From assembly GCA_963969395.1 (NCBI GenBank), contig OZ017795.1, forward strand, positions 33,213,063 through 33,277,062: a stretch of DNA of 64,000 nt. The letters are read 5' to 3'. Under the pieces are notes generated by a model. The model searched no databases, had not been told where the DNA came from, and worked only from the letters and a program-made list of their open reading frames with translations. Source of the stretch: Pseudoscleropodium purum (lineage: Eukaryota; Streptophyta; Bryopsida; Hypnales; Brachytheciaceae). Positions 1 to 12,900 of the stretch are shown here, piece after piece; the stretch's first letter is position 1, and each line of letters begins with the position of its first letter. A program made the translations under genes and the position numbers.

Positions 1-1311
1 AGCGATGATCTGATGCGATCACCTTCTCCAATTTTCTTGAAACTATTCTTAATTCAAAAGGTTTTCTAGACTGACAGATCAGTTTTTAAACTCCTCAAGA
101 CGATTTCACTTGACCAGCGTGATAGAGTGCAGGTAACCCTACCTGCCGGACCTTTAAATGCTCCACCGGTAGGCTAACTATAGAATTTTCGAAAGAAGAG
201 CTCACTTTCATATGCTTAGGAAGAGATGGCTTCGCGATCTCTGGATCAACAGGATCAAGAGAGTAGATTTCTACAAACTACCTTACATCTTACAGTAAAG
301 AAGAGAATTCTAATTTTCGTCTGCTGTTCACTGTGCTTCCAGATTTTTCCGTAGACTCTGTTTTCTTTCGTTTAAGTGTGCAGCAAAGAACGCCGGTCCA
401 GGTTCCCTGCGTAGCAATTCCAAGCTGATTCATCTGTTCTTTGCCACTTCATCCTTCGCGCTGCTAACCCTCCTGTGCTGAACGGGTTTGACTTTCGTCC
501 TCGCTGGTACGAACTTTCACGGACTGTCGATCGGGAGAATTAGCTGACGGTTCGGAGAATAGAGGACATGCAATTGAGGGCTGGAATCCTACTAATTCAT
601 TTCCAGAACATAAAAAAGATAATGAAATCAGTACAAGTCAGTGATCTTCGAATTAAATATTTTCCATCTAAATTGAGTTGACAGAAATATATGGTTCCCT
701 ATAAACGTAGTTGAAAAGATTTGGTGTCGGCATCATATATATTAGGAGTTCAAATCGGTACTAGAAAATAATACTAAGAGTTTCTCTCATCCTCAAATAT
801 TGATCACATAGTTTCAGCATATCATTTAAGTTAGATCTAACAGACAGTGCTCATTAGCAGAAGTTAATTTACAAGTCCTAATTTCTCCTCAGACCATTAA
901 TACTTCAACTCGCCATGACGGTACACGACCTATTTTCTGAAGTGATTGCTGTTGGATATTCTGAAATTTGCGTCGGAGGAGCTAGCACAAGTGCATCCAA
1001 AGGAAAACTCTTGTTGTGGGGTTCAGTTTTAAGATTGACGAATTGTGTAGCTTTGCAAACTTCCCCTGTTCGATTCAGAAGATTTTTTCATCTTGCACAT
1101 TCATTTGCAAATTAGACCGTTCCGATCCCGTGTACATGTGATGCTATGTTCTTTCTGATGCTTAAGACATTAATTTCACAGTCAAGCTATAGAATTCTGT
1201 GTCCAGATGAAAATTAAAATGATGTCAAACGTATCTGTTGTAATGCAGAATTCTAGTGCTGTCCTGAAGAAGTGCGGAGAAGCCCGATTTTTCTATTGAA
1301 GTCTTCTCAGG
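1..1311. other. Region upstream of the KNOX gene, no coding exon seen
   Basis: The first 600 bases are less AT-rich than the spacers further on and could be promoter or 5' untranslated exon of the KNOX gene; moss class II KNOX genes often have long leaders. No reading frame here resembles a protein. The 66-codon frame at 915-1115 has no recognisable motif and could at most be an upstream ORF. Confidence 0.4.
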
Positions 1312-4300
1312 ATGACTTTCGACAATGACTTGTCGCAAGACGTGTCCCTGCAGCAAGGGGAGTTTCTCGAGCTATGGGAAAGTTCAAGGTTCACACAAAG
1401 GCAAGATCCTCTTGGTAGCGATCATGCAGAAAATTATCAAGATAGCCAGTTTGCTAAAGATGGCAGTCGCCAAGACATAGATTTGCCCCGAAACCATCCG
1501 CTTGGTTCAACCTTACCTAAAACTGAAGATGACGGAAAGGACCGACCAAGGGATTCAGAAGATGAAGACAGTCATCATCATGAAAATGAAGATCCAAGCA
1601 GGGGAAGGGCTGGTGGTCCTCCAACATGGCTCAGCAGTGCCCTGTTGAGGCAGCAGAATCAATTACTACATGACACAGAAAATGGTCACGTTGAAGCCCA
1701 GAAGTGGTGTCCGGTTTGTTCTTCTGGTGGTTCGCAGACGTGCATTTGTAGCACTCAAATGCCTACTGGTTGTACGAATGCAACGTCATTTCTAAATCAG
1801 AATACATATACCCACTGGCTCGTTCCTGGCATTCATGCTTCACAACATCGACCAGATAAATTTGGGGATGGCAAGGATGACAAATTTGATGTTGATCAGC
1901 AGCAGACTCGGATGGCCACAGAGCTTAATCTAGCAGCAGCGCACGGAAGAGATTCCCAGAGGTTTCTGGAGGTAAACCCTCCGGCGGCTGGACAAAGATA
2001 TGCTGGAGACTACGACAGGGTGAGTTCTTGAGCTTAAACTGTAATTGCATGTACACTATTTCCTGCCTCACCTATCAAATTTTATTGTTTAGTAGAATCT
2101 TTTTCTCAAGTGGAGGTTATCGATTGTGCTTGTGCATTTGATTAAAATTTTCTCTTAATATATTCAGTATCTGCTTCTAGGATTATCAGATAAAAATTTG
2201 CCATTTGGAATGACTGCACTACTGCAGGGTGATTGGGACCGTGCGAGGCGAAACGCGGAGTGGGAGGATGCCAGGAAGCGTTGTATGATTGTAAATCATC
2301 CCCTCTACGAAGAAATGCTAGCAAATCATGCGGATTGCCTCCGTGTTGGAACTCCTACGGATTTGATTCCAAATATCGAAGCTCAATTGTCTCAGGCCCC
2401 TATAGTCATTGAGAAATACAAGTTGCTGCTCGACCAAATTGTCGATATCACTGAAGACGAGCAATTGGATCTTGACCGCTGCATGGTAAATTTCACTGAG
2501 TGGCCTTTTTGCTCCAAATGTCAAGATATGCCCACTAGTTTAAACTAAATTAGAATTTGAAGGGGATTAACGCCGTTGGTAATGAGATGCACCTTCTCTC
2601 ACGATTATCCTTTCCTTAGTAATCGGATTACAGATTCCCTTAAACTCTGTGAAAATTAACCTTTCTTGAAAATTAGAACCGATAATTAATCTCAATGTTT
2701 TCACCTCATTGTCAGGTTTGATAAATCGGCGTGTTGCAGAGCAACTGACCGAATTGTGACGTTCAAGTGCTCAGAGCTCTAAAAACTAGGACTGATACAG
2801 ATATGAGTTTTCAGACGGTCGCTTAAATGGAACTAGAGGAAATTTCCAACCTCTTGAAATTTCGCCATTTTAACGAATTTGACCTGACTTTCTTTGACTA
2901 TCTGCAGACCGATTACACTATGATCCTGGCTGCATTCAAGGACCTCTTGCAGCATCACGTGTTTACAGACGTCACGGAGGCAATGATGTCATGCTGGGAG
3001 TTGGAACAGGCTCTTTATGCCCTCACTGGTAAGCATATCATGAGATTCTACAGTCTTTGGTTTGAAAAATTAATAGATATACTGGTCGTCTACCTGGAAA
3101 ATTTATGGTTTTAAATTTTCGAAAAATAAAAGTAAATTTCTTATTATAATTATTTTAAATATAATTTTAAGCATCTTCAAGACATGAAACAATGTATGAA
3201 TTTTTTTGAAATTGACATTTGATTAGGAAATATACCACACCAAAACGTTTAAGCGAAAATCCCAGCAAAATACCATCAATTGTGCACGAAAGAGTGGATA
3301 ATGGATACTTTTACGAAATTGCCACTCTTTTCCTTTTATTCCCTTAACTTAATCCATCAAATGGAAAATCTGAGTAAGGTCACATGCTGTAAGTGCTGAA
3401 GGTATCTGTGTTCTTTGACGCGGTCCTCATGTTCAAAGAACTCTTCAAAATCCAGCAATAACAGTTAAATTATATGTCCGAATCTATTAGGAGCCACTCC
3501 AGAAGAAGGCTTCGGAGCAACTATGTCTGATGAAGACGAAGAGTATGATAGTGACTACGGCGCATACGACCGTAATATGGACTACCATGACAGTGGAGGA
3601 TATGGACCCCTTGTGCCGACGGAAACAGAGCGAACTCTCATGGAGCGCGTGCGCCAGGAACTAAAGCATGAACTTAAGCAGGCAAGTTGTAAATTTTGAC
3701 GAAAATTTGGCATTATTTCCTGTACATAAATTTCTCTCTGGACGAATTCTTCTAGCTAGTCTAGATTATTCCACCTTCTGACGATCTCTCAAGACTCAAT
3801 ATCACCCAGATCGGCACTTCATAAGATCTTTATATGAATACGTGGCACTTCATTATCTATGGCAAAGATAGAAAAATTAGATGTGTTTGAAGCACAGTGA
3901 GTCATTACTGAACAGAGTTACATCCAGTCAATGAACTAGCAATCAAGATTACAGTTTTTTAGTTTTCAGCTACCATAAGCCAGCACACGTATAATCGATC
4001 ATACTTAATGGTCTCCTTAGAAATAATCACTCACTTTTCTTCACACAAGCACTTTGAGATTGAAAAATTGGGGTATCTCCAGGGTTACAAATCCAAAATT
4101 GAGGATGTTCGAGAGGAGATTTTGCGCAAACGGCGTGCTGGAAAACTTCCTGAAGGCACCACAACTGTTCTCAAAGCTTGGTGGCACGCACACTCGAAGT
4201 GGCCTTACCCAACGGTACGCCCTTTCAGCTCCTTGAACAGTTTCACTTCCATCCAACCAGATTATTTAGTGTTTGATTCTTAGTTGTGCACTCCGATTTA

Positions 4301-4711
4301 TGCTCATAAATACTGGATGATCACGCTTCTGGTACGCGAGGGTATCAACTTGATTTTGAAAGAGCAAGCTATGTCATTGAATCATATTGTTTCAATTATT
4401 TGGCGGAGCATTTGAATTCTGCTTTTTGTGCAATTTGCAAATTGATTTTAAAAAACACACTTTTAGCTAGATAATCTAAGGTCTCTCTCGATACCAATGT
4501 AAATTGCATCGCATCAAAATTTGCTAAACATACTGTCCCGTGGCACAATGCATGTTATCAGGAGGATGAGAAAGAACTCTTAATACAGGAGACAGGATTG
4601 GAGCTGAAGCAAGTCAACAATTGGTTCATTAATCAACGCAAGCGAAATTGGCATAGCAACCCCCTGATGTCATCCCACGTTGATTCAAAGCTTAAAGTAC
4701 GAAAGAGGTAA
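1312..4711 (+). CDS. KNOX2: Class II KNOX (TALE) homeobox transcription factor, 6 exons, 519 aa
   Basis: Exons by splice sites and reading phase: 1312-2019, 2228-2485, 2908-3028, 3491-3681, 4083-4214, 4562-4711 (stop TAA). The 236-residue N-terminal exon is hydrophilic and low-complexity. KNOX1 follows (about aa 248-290, [16 protein letters not shown]), then KNOX2 (about 308-362, ending [17 protein letters not shown]), an acidic linker, the [20 protein letters not shown] segment, ELK (about 419-439) and a TALE homeodomain (about 443-505) with the YPT three-residue extension and [12 protein letters not shown] recognition helix. The ELK/homeodomain wording, such as [13 protein letters not shown], is typical of class II (KNAT3/4/5/7-like) rather than class I. 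Such factors act in the nucleus, dimerise with BELL proteins and promote sporophyte differentiation in mosses. The intron after exon 4 has a GC donor (CAG|GCAAGT). The frame is intact, with no in-frame stop in any exon. The KNOX1/2 wording is divergent, which suggests an early-branching plant. The start is the ATG in exon 1 that is in frame with all domains. Confidence 0.92.
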
Positions 4712-6958
4712 CAGAAGATAGATTCAGAGAAAAGTCCCTTTTTTTCTTCCTGAGTGTCAGTACCCAGTAACTTCCTTGAACTTCGGTAATTAATGAATCA
4801 TAGTTTCTACATATTACAACATCCTCTTTAATCATGCACCTTGAGGTTGTAGTTTGCAAGGTTCTGCTAAGATCTGTTACCACACCATTATACTTCTGCC
4901 CCAAAGAAAACAGACTATACTATGGGTTTGCTTTTCTTTTTCTTTATATTTTAGAATTTCAATGTGAGCTACAACTCAACTTAACACCTGATAAGTAGGA
5001 TTTAACTAGCTTGTTCACTTGATCAATGCAGCTGGTAAAATCGCAAGATCCTTGGTGGGTATATCGAAGATCGGCTTGAAGTATATCTTAATGTGTTCGG
5101 GTCTAAGGATAATTGTAGACTTGAGCTATTGAGAAATCGCTCATTAGCTCATGGTCTTTCCAGCCAGTGAGAAAGTGCTCCTAATGAGCATCGACGCCCT
5201 TTTCGCAAGATTAGAAAGAGTAGAATTATTAGAGGTGAATTTGAAGGTGGTCTGAGAGCCATTAATATCTCTCCTTTAATGTCCAGGTTTCCAAGAGCAG
5301 ACATTTGATGTCCTTAGTCAGGTTTGACACTGGATGTACACACAAAACATTGGTATGTAGGCTTCAAATTTGGCATTACTTTCGTATCACGAGAACCAGG
5401 ATGGGGACGTGATGATGTCAGATCATGAAACTACTACTACAGGCTGTGATATATCACAAAATGATAGTTAATAGGACTCAAACTTGTCGGATGCAGACGC
5501 TCAAGGTGACCCACGCTGAATAAATTTTGACTTTTAACGGACAGGTGTTTCCAGAGATTATGCTGCGCGCTCATTTGCTCAATTCAAGGTTAAATCTTGG
5601 TTTATTCTGATTCCAATACTAACGAGAACACTAACACCTGGACAGGTAACCACGAGGTTGTTTCAGACAACGATGTGCTCCAAATGATTACTAAACACCT
5701 CTGTGGGTCATGAAACTGAGGTTACGATTACCTTAGAATGTTTACAGGTGAAAATGTTTGTCATTCGGCAATGGAGTTTATGCGCCTGCGTAGTTGACAT
5801 TTCTTCAAATTCTGTGTCTGTCTCAGATGTTGGAACTTAAATGTTGTAGAAGGCCAAGCAGAATCATGATCAATTCGTGGATTGATTGATTGAACGCTGC
5901 TTCAAGAATGCTGCCTTCCTGCAAGTATTTTGAAGATTTCAAGTGATCATAAAGGTATACATTTTGGTTCTATCTGTGACCAAAACACAGAGTAACTTCA
6001 TCTTGTGCTGGTAGCTATGTCTGTTGATCAAGATTGGCAGTTTTTTTATTTCTTTAGGCGAAATGTTTCCATTTCTACGAGGATCTAGCTTCCAATCTTT
6101 GCTATAGTCAGCTTGATGACTGTCTCAATACATTGGAAAGTGACCACCCGAAAAAGCTTCCCAACAAGCTTCTGAGTATGCTTCCTTTTACATATTACAC
6201 TGTATACTTTTTGTTTTTGTTGGGTTTTGGTGTCTGTTGAAAGATTTCAAATTCTCCGATGCCAGATGGATAAACTACGAATTTTTACATAGTTTTCAGG
6301 TGCCGTTTGAATGAAATGTAAATTTTCACAGTGCTGATTTAGATGTGAGAATCGTGAGATTTAGCTTTGGAATTGGTGTAAAATGTTCAGGATTTTTTTA
6401 AGGTGGGCACCAGTGACAAGATCCGTGCAGGTCACGGGCCCTGTGTGACGGAGTGTGCAGGTAGTACTGTCTGTTAGTACCGCCCAATTTGAGCCACACA
6501 GTTAAGTATGCAGTCAAGGTTAGTTCAAACGAATCATGAGTTCGGCTAGGTCACAGTATATGAGACGTTAAGGCGACCTTGTTCTTGGATTAGCAATCTC
6601 CGAAAATTCGCAGTTTTTTAGCTTTGCAACTGGAAAGATTCGGAGTTCTTGAGGTAATTTTTTTAGTCATAATGCCTATTGTTTACCGTGTGCAGCTCAA
6701 AGATTGAACATAACTTCCAGAGCCGTAGGTGATCGGGAAAGTTTGTTATGGGCCGATGGTTGAAGGCCCTGAGAAGGAACAAAGTAAGTTCTCTGTTTTG
6801 AAGTATTCGGATTCGAAGGTCGACTCTGAAAGAAGCTGGTGAGTTAGAGGGAACCTTTCGGGTATCGAAGATCATAGATATTCGACATATTTGATTCCCT
6901 CTACAATTTTTACTGTCGTCGAATCAAGCTTCGCTTCTCGTTTTTGGATTTGATCGCA
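4712..6958. other. Intergenic/UTR region between KNOX and the amino acid transporter
   Basis: Contains the KNOX 3' untranslated region and the promoter of the next gene. No exon-like segment with splice sites and a recognisable protein was found. About 6700-6958 is richer in G+C and probably the leader of the transporter mRNA. Confidence 0.4.
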
Positions 6959-9936
6959 ATGACGGGAAGAAGCCGGGCTCTCGTTGAGACGGAAGTAGAA
7001 TCGACTCCTGCAACACCTGATAACTTGTTGCAATTACCAAGTGTGAGGCCTCCGATAGCTGTTCCACCTTCCGTACAATTTCTAAGTGCACAGCCGAAGG
7101 CCGCCTCCATGACCTTGACACCGGAGTTCAACGGTGAACCCAAACCGATGGGATCTAAGTTTTCAGTGGCGTCCCCATGGCGAAGCCCACAGACAAGTAA
7201 AGCAAGTAGGTTGTCACCCAGTTTCATGACACCAATTGGAACTCCTATACACAGGACTTTGCACAACCTTCAACATTATCTCGAAGAAGTCGGGCACACC
7301 ACAACACTGAATGTGACGGACACATGGCTTCCTCTCACGGAGAGCCGGAATGGAAATATGGTGTACGCAGCATTCCACAATTTGAATGCCATGATAGGGT
7401 ACCAGGCTATCTTCCTCCCCTTCGCGTTCATGTACCTCGGGTGGTATGTAAATGATTCTCCATGACGCTTTTACTTCGTTCATTTCATTTCCAGCTATCT
7501 TTATTTTCGTAGATTCGCAACTTCCACAATCAGGTCCGTCGTCGTTCGTAATCTCTCCAGAACTGCTGGATACAGAGCATGCTTGAAGTAGCTTTTAATG
7601 CTTGCGCAGGACGTGGGGCTTGATTGTATTGAGCTTGGCATTCGTGTGGCAGACGTACACGAAATGGCAACTTATCATGATGCACGAATCGGAACCTGGC
7701 AAGCGAATTCGCAGTTATATTGAACTTTCTCAAGAGGCTTTTGGTAATCCTCGGATCCTCGCTGAAATGCCCTAGTCCATGGTTAGGGTAAAATCAGTGA
7801 ACCTTGACAGCATGATTCATGCATGTCTACACATGCATTGTGGAATTTATTTATTTATTTTCGGCATCTGCACAACTTACTCGGAGTAACGTCGTGCAGA
7901 ATTATCATGATGCAATATCATGAATACTTCCTAATTGATCAACTAAAAAAATTGGTCAAATACTTGTAAAGATGCCCAGTTTTTTTATACAAGTCCATGG
8001 AAGCCTTAATTTGTAATTGAAGAAAGAAATGCAACGACTCTATAGATTTTGTTTCTACAGGTCTTGACAATAGAGCTTGGTGTTCATATCGCTCCTGCTT
8101 TGCTGTCATGTGCAGGGCAGAGTATGGGACTGTACATGACACTTCCAGCAATTCTAAACTTGACGGTCGGAACCTCCATTGGTCTTGTGGTGGTTGGAGG
8201 GAGCGCCTTAGAGCTGTTCTACGTCACCATTTGCCACAAGTGTGTGGATAACTCCATGACGATGATAGAATGGTGCTTAGTATTCTCCGCTCTTTGCCTC
8301 ATCCTTGCACAGTTGCCGAACATGAACTCCATAGCCGGCGTTTCACTCGCTGGAGCAATCATGGCTGTCTCGTACACCACTCTAATTTGGATGATTTCGG
8401 TCTTCAAAAGTAGACCACACCACATTTCTTACGCTCTGGCGACCGAGGGCGACACTCTGCTTGTGACTACGTTTGCAGTCTTGAATGCCATTGGCATCAT
8501 CACCTTCGCCTTTCGAGGTCATAACCTCGTCCTTGAAATTCAGGTTTGTGAATCGCCACCGACATGAAACTATCAAAAACATGAATGCTTTGTGAATCCT
8601 TAGATTCCTCAATTACTATGGATATGAGACTGGCATTGTTTTCCTATGTCAGAGGGACTTGAAATCTCCTTGTTTAAGTGTAACCTATCCATCCTCGAAC
8701 TCATTTGTAGCCTGTTATGCAGAACAAGCATAGACTTAATGCACTTTGTTTCACTCGGTTTTCAATTTGAGAAATGACACCATCAATAGGTTTTCGGCCC
8801 AAGTTCTTAGAATTGTGTAGATGCAAAACATCAGGTATAATTAAGATGCTTGCATATCTTCAGGGAACATTGCCTTCCACGTTGAAGGAACCGTCATTTG
8901 TCTCAATGTGGAACGGAGCAAAAACTGCATACCTGGTTCTGGGCCTCTGTTACTTTCCATTAGCCATCGGTGGTTATGCGGGTTTCGGGAACAAGGTACA
9001 ATTTCCTTAACCCTTTAAGGCCTAAGAGGCCCAAGCAGGGTTGATTTTCCACTAATGGCACTGTGGTGTTTAAGGATGCTCTTGATTAGTTTTGGGCTAG
9101 TCAGGATGCTTACGGGGAAGCAGATGGGTCTAAATTTTGTGCCACCAGAATCAATGAAGAACATGATTGCAGATACCATTCAAATATTAACAAAAATAGT
9201 CAAAATGAAGAAGTCCTAATACTCAAAACTGCTAAGCAAAACATGAGTCCTGATTTGGGCTTAGGGTCGTTTAGGGGTTAAGAAACCAGGTCATATCGCA
9301 GTTACTCGAGCATATCTAATTACCATCTAAAACAATTCACTCTTCAATTAATCAAACAAACTGCCTTCAATTCTTCTCTATTCGTTTCTCTTCTTTTCTT
9401 ACAAGGAGAAAGTTGTCGATTGATTTTCGTGATTGTGTGTGCAGATGATGGATTCCGGAATCCTATACTCTCTCCAAGCCTCGAATCTGTCCAGCACTGG
9501 CCGTGGTTTTCTTGCTCTTACCTTCCTCTTTGTAATGTTCAGCTGTCTGAGCTCCTTCCAGATCTTCTCCATGCCTGTCTTCGACATGATCGAGCAGTTG
9601 TACACGGGAAGATGGAAGAAGAAGTGCAATCCATATGTAAGGCTCTTCTCTAGATCGGTGTATGTGCTCGTGGTATTCTTTGTGGCCATTGCATTCCCTT
9701 TCTTAACAAGTCTGGCAGGTCTCATTGGCGGTCTCAACTCTATTCCTGTTACTTTCGCCGTCCCTTGCTTCATGTGGCTCAAAATGCGGAGACCGGACAA
9801 GGGCAGCTTCACCTGGTACCTGAACTGGTTCTTGGCAATCTTTGGCATGGTTTTGAGTGGTCTTGTCACTGTGGCGGGGGTCGGTGTTATCATCCAAAGA
9901 GGGATTAAGCTTGAGTTTTTCAAACCTCATGCTTAG
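6959..9936 (+). CDS. LHT-type amino acid permease (AAAP family), 5 exons, 556 aa
   Basis: Exons: 6959-7443, 7610-7743, 8116-8543, 8864-8995, 9445-9936 (stop TAG). A hydrophilic N-terminus of about 100 residues ends in the conserved SPSFMTPIGTPIHRTLHN stretch, then LEEVGH and WLPLTESRNGN, followed by about ten membrane segments. Family landmarks appear in order: HNLNAMIGYQAIFLP, LAQLPNMNSIAGVSLAGAIM, FAFRGHNLVLEIQ, FPLAIGGYAGFGN, VMFSCLSSFQIFSMPVFD, PCFMWLKMRRPDK and a KLEFFKP tail. This is the LHT7/LHT8 (AATL1-like) branch of the plant amino acid/auxin permease family: proton-coupled uptake of amino acids, normally at the plasma membrane. Exon 3 was set at the AG before 8116 because it gives the family's exact spacing after QEAFG; an AG at 8060 leaves the frame. 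The ATG at 6959 is the first in frame. Length and motifs look intact. AATAAA signals lie at 10124-10133. Intron 4 carries a MITE-like insertion (9007-9281). Confidence 0.9.
9007..9281. mobile_element. MITE-like element in intron 4 of the permease gene
   Basis: The segment starts TTAACCCTTTAAGGCCTAAG and ends with the imperfect complement (CTTAGGGTCGTTTAGGGGTTAA), giving about 22-bp inverted ends over 275 bp with no coding capacity. The terminal TTA/TAA would fit a PIF/Harbinger-type 3-bp target duplication. It lies wholly inside an intron. Assignment is by structure only. Confidence 0.5.
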
Positions 9937-12900
9937 TTAAAGTACTGATCAGGAGTTTCATGAGCAAGACTGTTACAATAGGTTTTACAATACAATGTTG
10001 ATCAAAGACAAGCTATCACAGACTACACCATCATTTCAATAGTTGAATGAGTGAAGGTTCATAGAAGGCATTTCGCTTCTCCACCAAAAAGTGACATCTG
10101 TGTGACTGTTGAATTGTATTTGAAATAAATAAAGATGAAGGATGAACTCATTTATACTGAATAATTAGTGTTATAACAAATGCATTAAAAGTATTTTCAT
10201 TGACCCCTAAAGTTCTTTGGGTCAAAAATTAGAAAATATTCTTAAAGTTGTCAAAAATAGCAATTTTTAAAAATAGGGATGTAAATCAAGTTTTATTCAT
10301 TTTTTAGAATTAATAATTTTAGGATTTTATTACTAACTATTATTAGGGTCTCACAAAAAAATTAGGGTCTTGAAGCAATGTACGTGTGAGAGCAAAGAAT
10401 AACTTAAGGTTTTTTCAAGGTTGCTCAAACATTTGGCAATGTGGCTTTGTTGAGCTTTCAAGCCCCATAAATGAAATCATCCTTAAAGTTTGAAAAAAGT
10501 CTAAAGACTTCGAATTTGAGTAGAGCCTCAAGTTAGGAAGAAGTGTGCAAATTTTCAAAGCAAAATAATGCTCTGTTCAACCAATCTGAATTGGAAGTCA
10601 AAACAAAAGAAAAATCTCAAAACCATTTAAACAAGCACCCGATTAGCATTGCTTCTTTTCTACTTGCATTGTCTCTTGTTTAGTCACTTGAGATCTATAG
10701 ATTCAATTACTTCAAAATGCAACTTCTTGGGCATTATAGTGATTGAGCAAAGTGAGAAATTAGAGTTTACATAGGACTTCGTTTATCTATTTGACCCATA
10801 GTATCACAAACATTCTCCAATTACAAGTCAAAATTCTTGGATAGTTAAGAATTGTTAAAATCTTGATGAAGGAAGCTATGAAGAAGAGGGTTATGGATTG
10901 CAAAAGACCCATGTAAGGTAGAACAACCTATTACCATCCTAATTTGCAATCTGACTAGTTTGGGGTCAACTTCAAGAGAGGTACACATTTTTCAGAGTTG
11001 TGTGCTTGTTTCACAAATTTAATTCAAGTGGAATTATAATTTTCTGATGAAAATTGTAATCTCTGTGAATTTTTAAAGTAGGCTGCTCTGAAATTGCAAA
11101 ACTGTCCATAGAGTGGGGTCAAAATTGTCTCATGAACAACCCATTACCATCTTAACATGTATCTATTGACACTGAAGTTTCCACCAATGAAGGATTGATA
11201 CATTACCTCTTTGGGCATTAATGCACTGAAATTGTCAGAAAAGTGAATGGATATGGGTTTTGCAGTCAGCACAATTGGGGTCAAAATGTAGGTAACGGAA
11301 TCTGGCAAATGACAGAATTGCGTAGTTCTAACTTAGTTTGGAGGAGTTGCAGTGGTCCCAAGAATGTTTACAAATGCAAATGGATACAACACAAAACAAA
11401 GGAAGATAACAAGCAAGAAATTGAAAATTTTGGAGGACAATCTGATTCAGAAAATATACTGACAGGCAACAGTCCTACACTTGACTTGCAAAATCATTTT
11501 GCTCATAGGCTGTATGGAGACAATATGGGTTTTATGGGGGCATAGACTGAGCATAGAAAATGATATGGCTTTTGATACTGATGCATTGGAAGAAGGGGCC
11601 AATGTTGTAGACACAGCATGCCTCCTGATTTTACTAAAAGTGATGGAGAAATTCGAGGACATCCCCATGTATGTAGGCTACAAACAAAGTAGGCTTAGAA
11701 AAGTACAAATGCAAATTCCCATTGTCCCATGTGGAAGTGAGTTCAGTCTCTTGAGTATGAAAGTCATTTTGAGGGAGTTGAGAACAATTATTTGGGTGAA
11801 AGTGATGATGCTTTGAATGGGATCAAGCATTTGTACCAGGTAGGAGTCAAAGAACATCTTATGAAATTCCACCACTTCCATTTTTTTTCATTATTATATG
11901 ATATTTATGTTACAAGTTTATATATTATAAGCTCATTCAATGGTTGTAGGATGTCTACTCATATCTATATTCAAGGCTCATACACTTGCATTTCTATATT
12001 CATATGTTAGCACTATTGATTTATTACAAACTTCGCAACATGCGTATTTGACAAAGGCTTGACAAATATAATAAAATTGGCTAAGTTAGGTGGTTGCTAG
12101 GTCCTACTAAGGAGAGTTGCAAGATAGGATGGAATATAGAAAATTATGGGTGAGATGATGATAAGATATAAAGATTCATGTTGTCCATCTTAATGATATA
12201 TGCTTAAGAAACCACAAAAGGATCATGTGAAGGTTTGGTGCCTAATGGATGCAAAGTCACTAAAGTTTGTTTCAAAATTTTGAGGTTTATTGTAGGAAGG
12301 TTTTTGTCATAGAAGGAAAAATGAAGCAATTCAAAAATAGTTGTAGTCAAATTTAGTGTAAGAGATTGTGTTGAATTTATTAGACGGTTTTCATGGAAAG
12401 GGCCATTTAGTTAAATAATGAATAATTATTTCACATCTATTGTACTCTTTAGAGAGTTGTTAGTTTGAGGTATTTATGCCACTGGAATAATGTATTCAAA
12501 TTGGATTGGCAAATACTAAATATTGTAAATATTAAGTCCTTCAATAGAAGTGAGGACAACACATTTTAGTGGAGAATGCATATGAGTCTAGGAAGTAGAG
12601 TGCCATTGTTTGGAAGGATTACCTTTGGGTGCTAATTTTTTCATCATATGTTAAAATAGTATAATATCCCACTGAGTTTCTAATGCTCAATGTATCATGA
12701 TAAAATGGTAAAATTCAATAGAGAATGTAAACATTCACCACAAGTATACTAAGTACATGTACAATGTGGACATAGTTGTACAAAATTGTTCCTACAATAT
12801 ATGGCACAAGGTATTCTAATTTCTCTAGGACATGTCCCTTGTCAATATGTTCATCATTTACTTGGACAAATCTGAGAATGGTGAATCTCAATGCAAACCT

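Noticed and set aside
915..1115. 66-codon frame as a gene
   Set aside because: No motif, no splice context and no composition shift. An upstream ORF at most.
11243..11816. Frames of 100-111 codons as genes
   Set aside because: No recognisable protein, AT-rich like the surrounding spacer, and no consistent exon structure.
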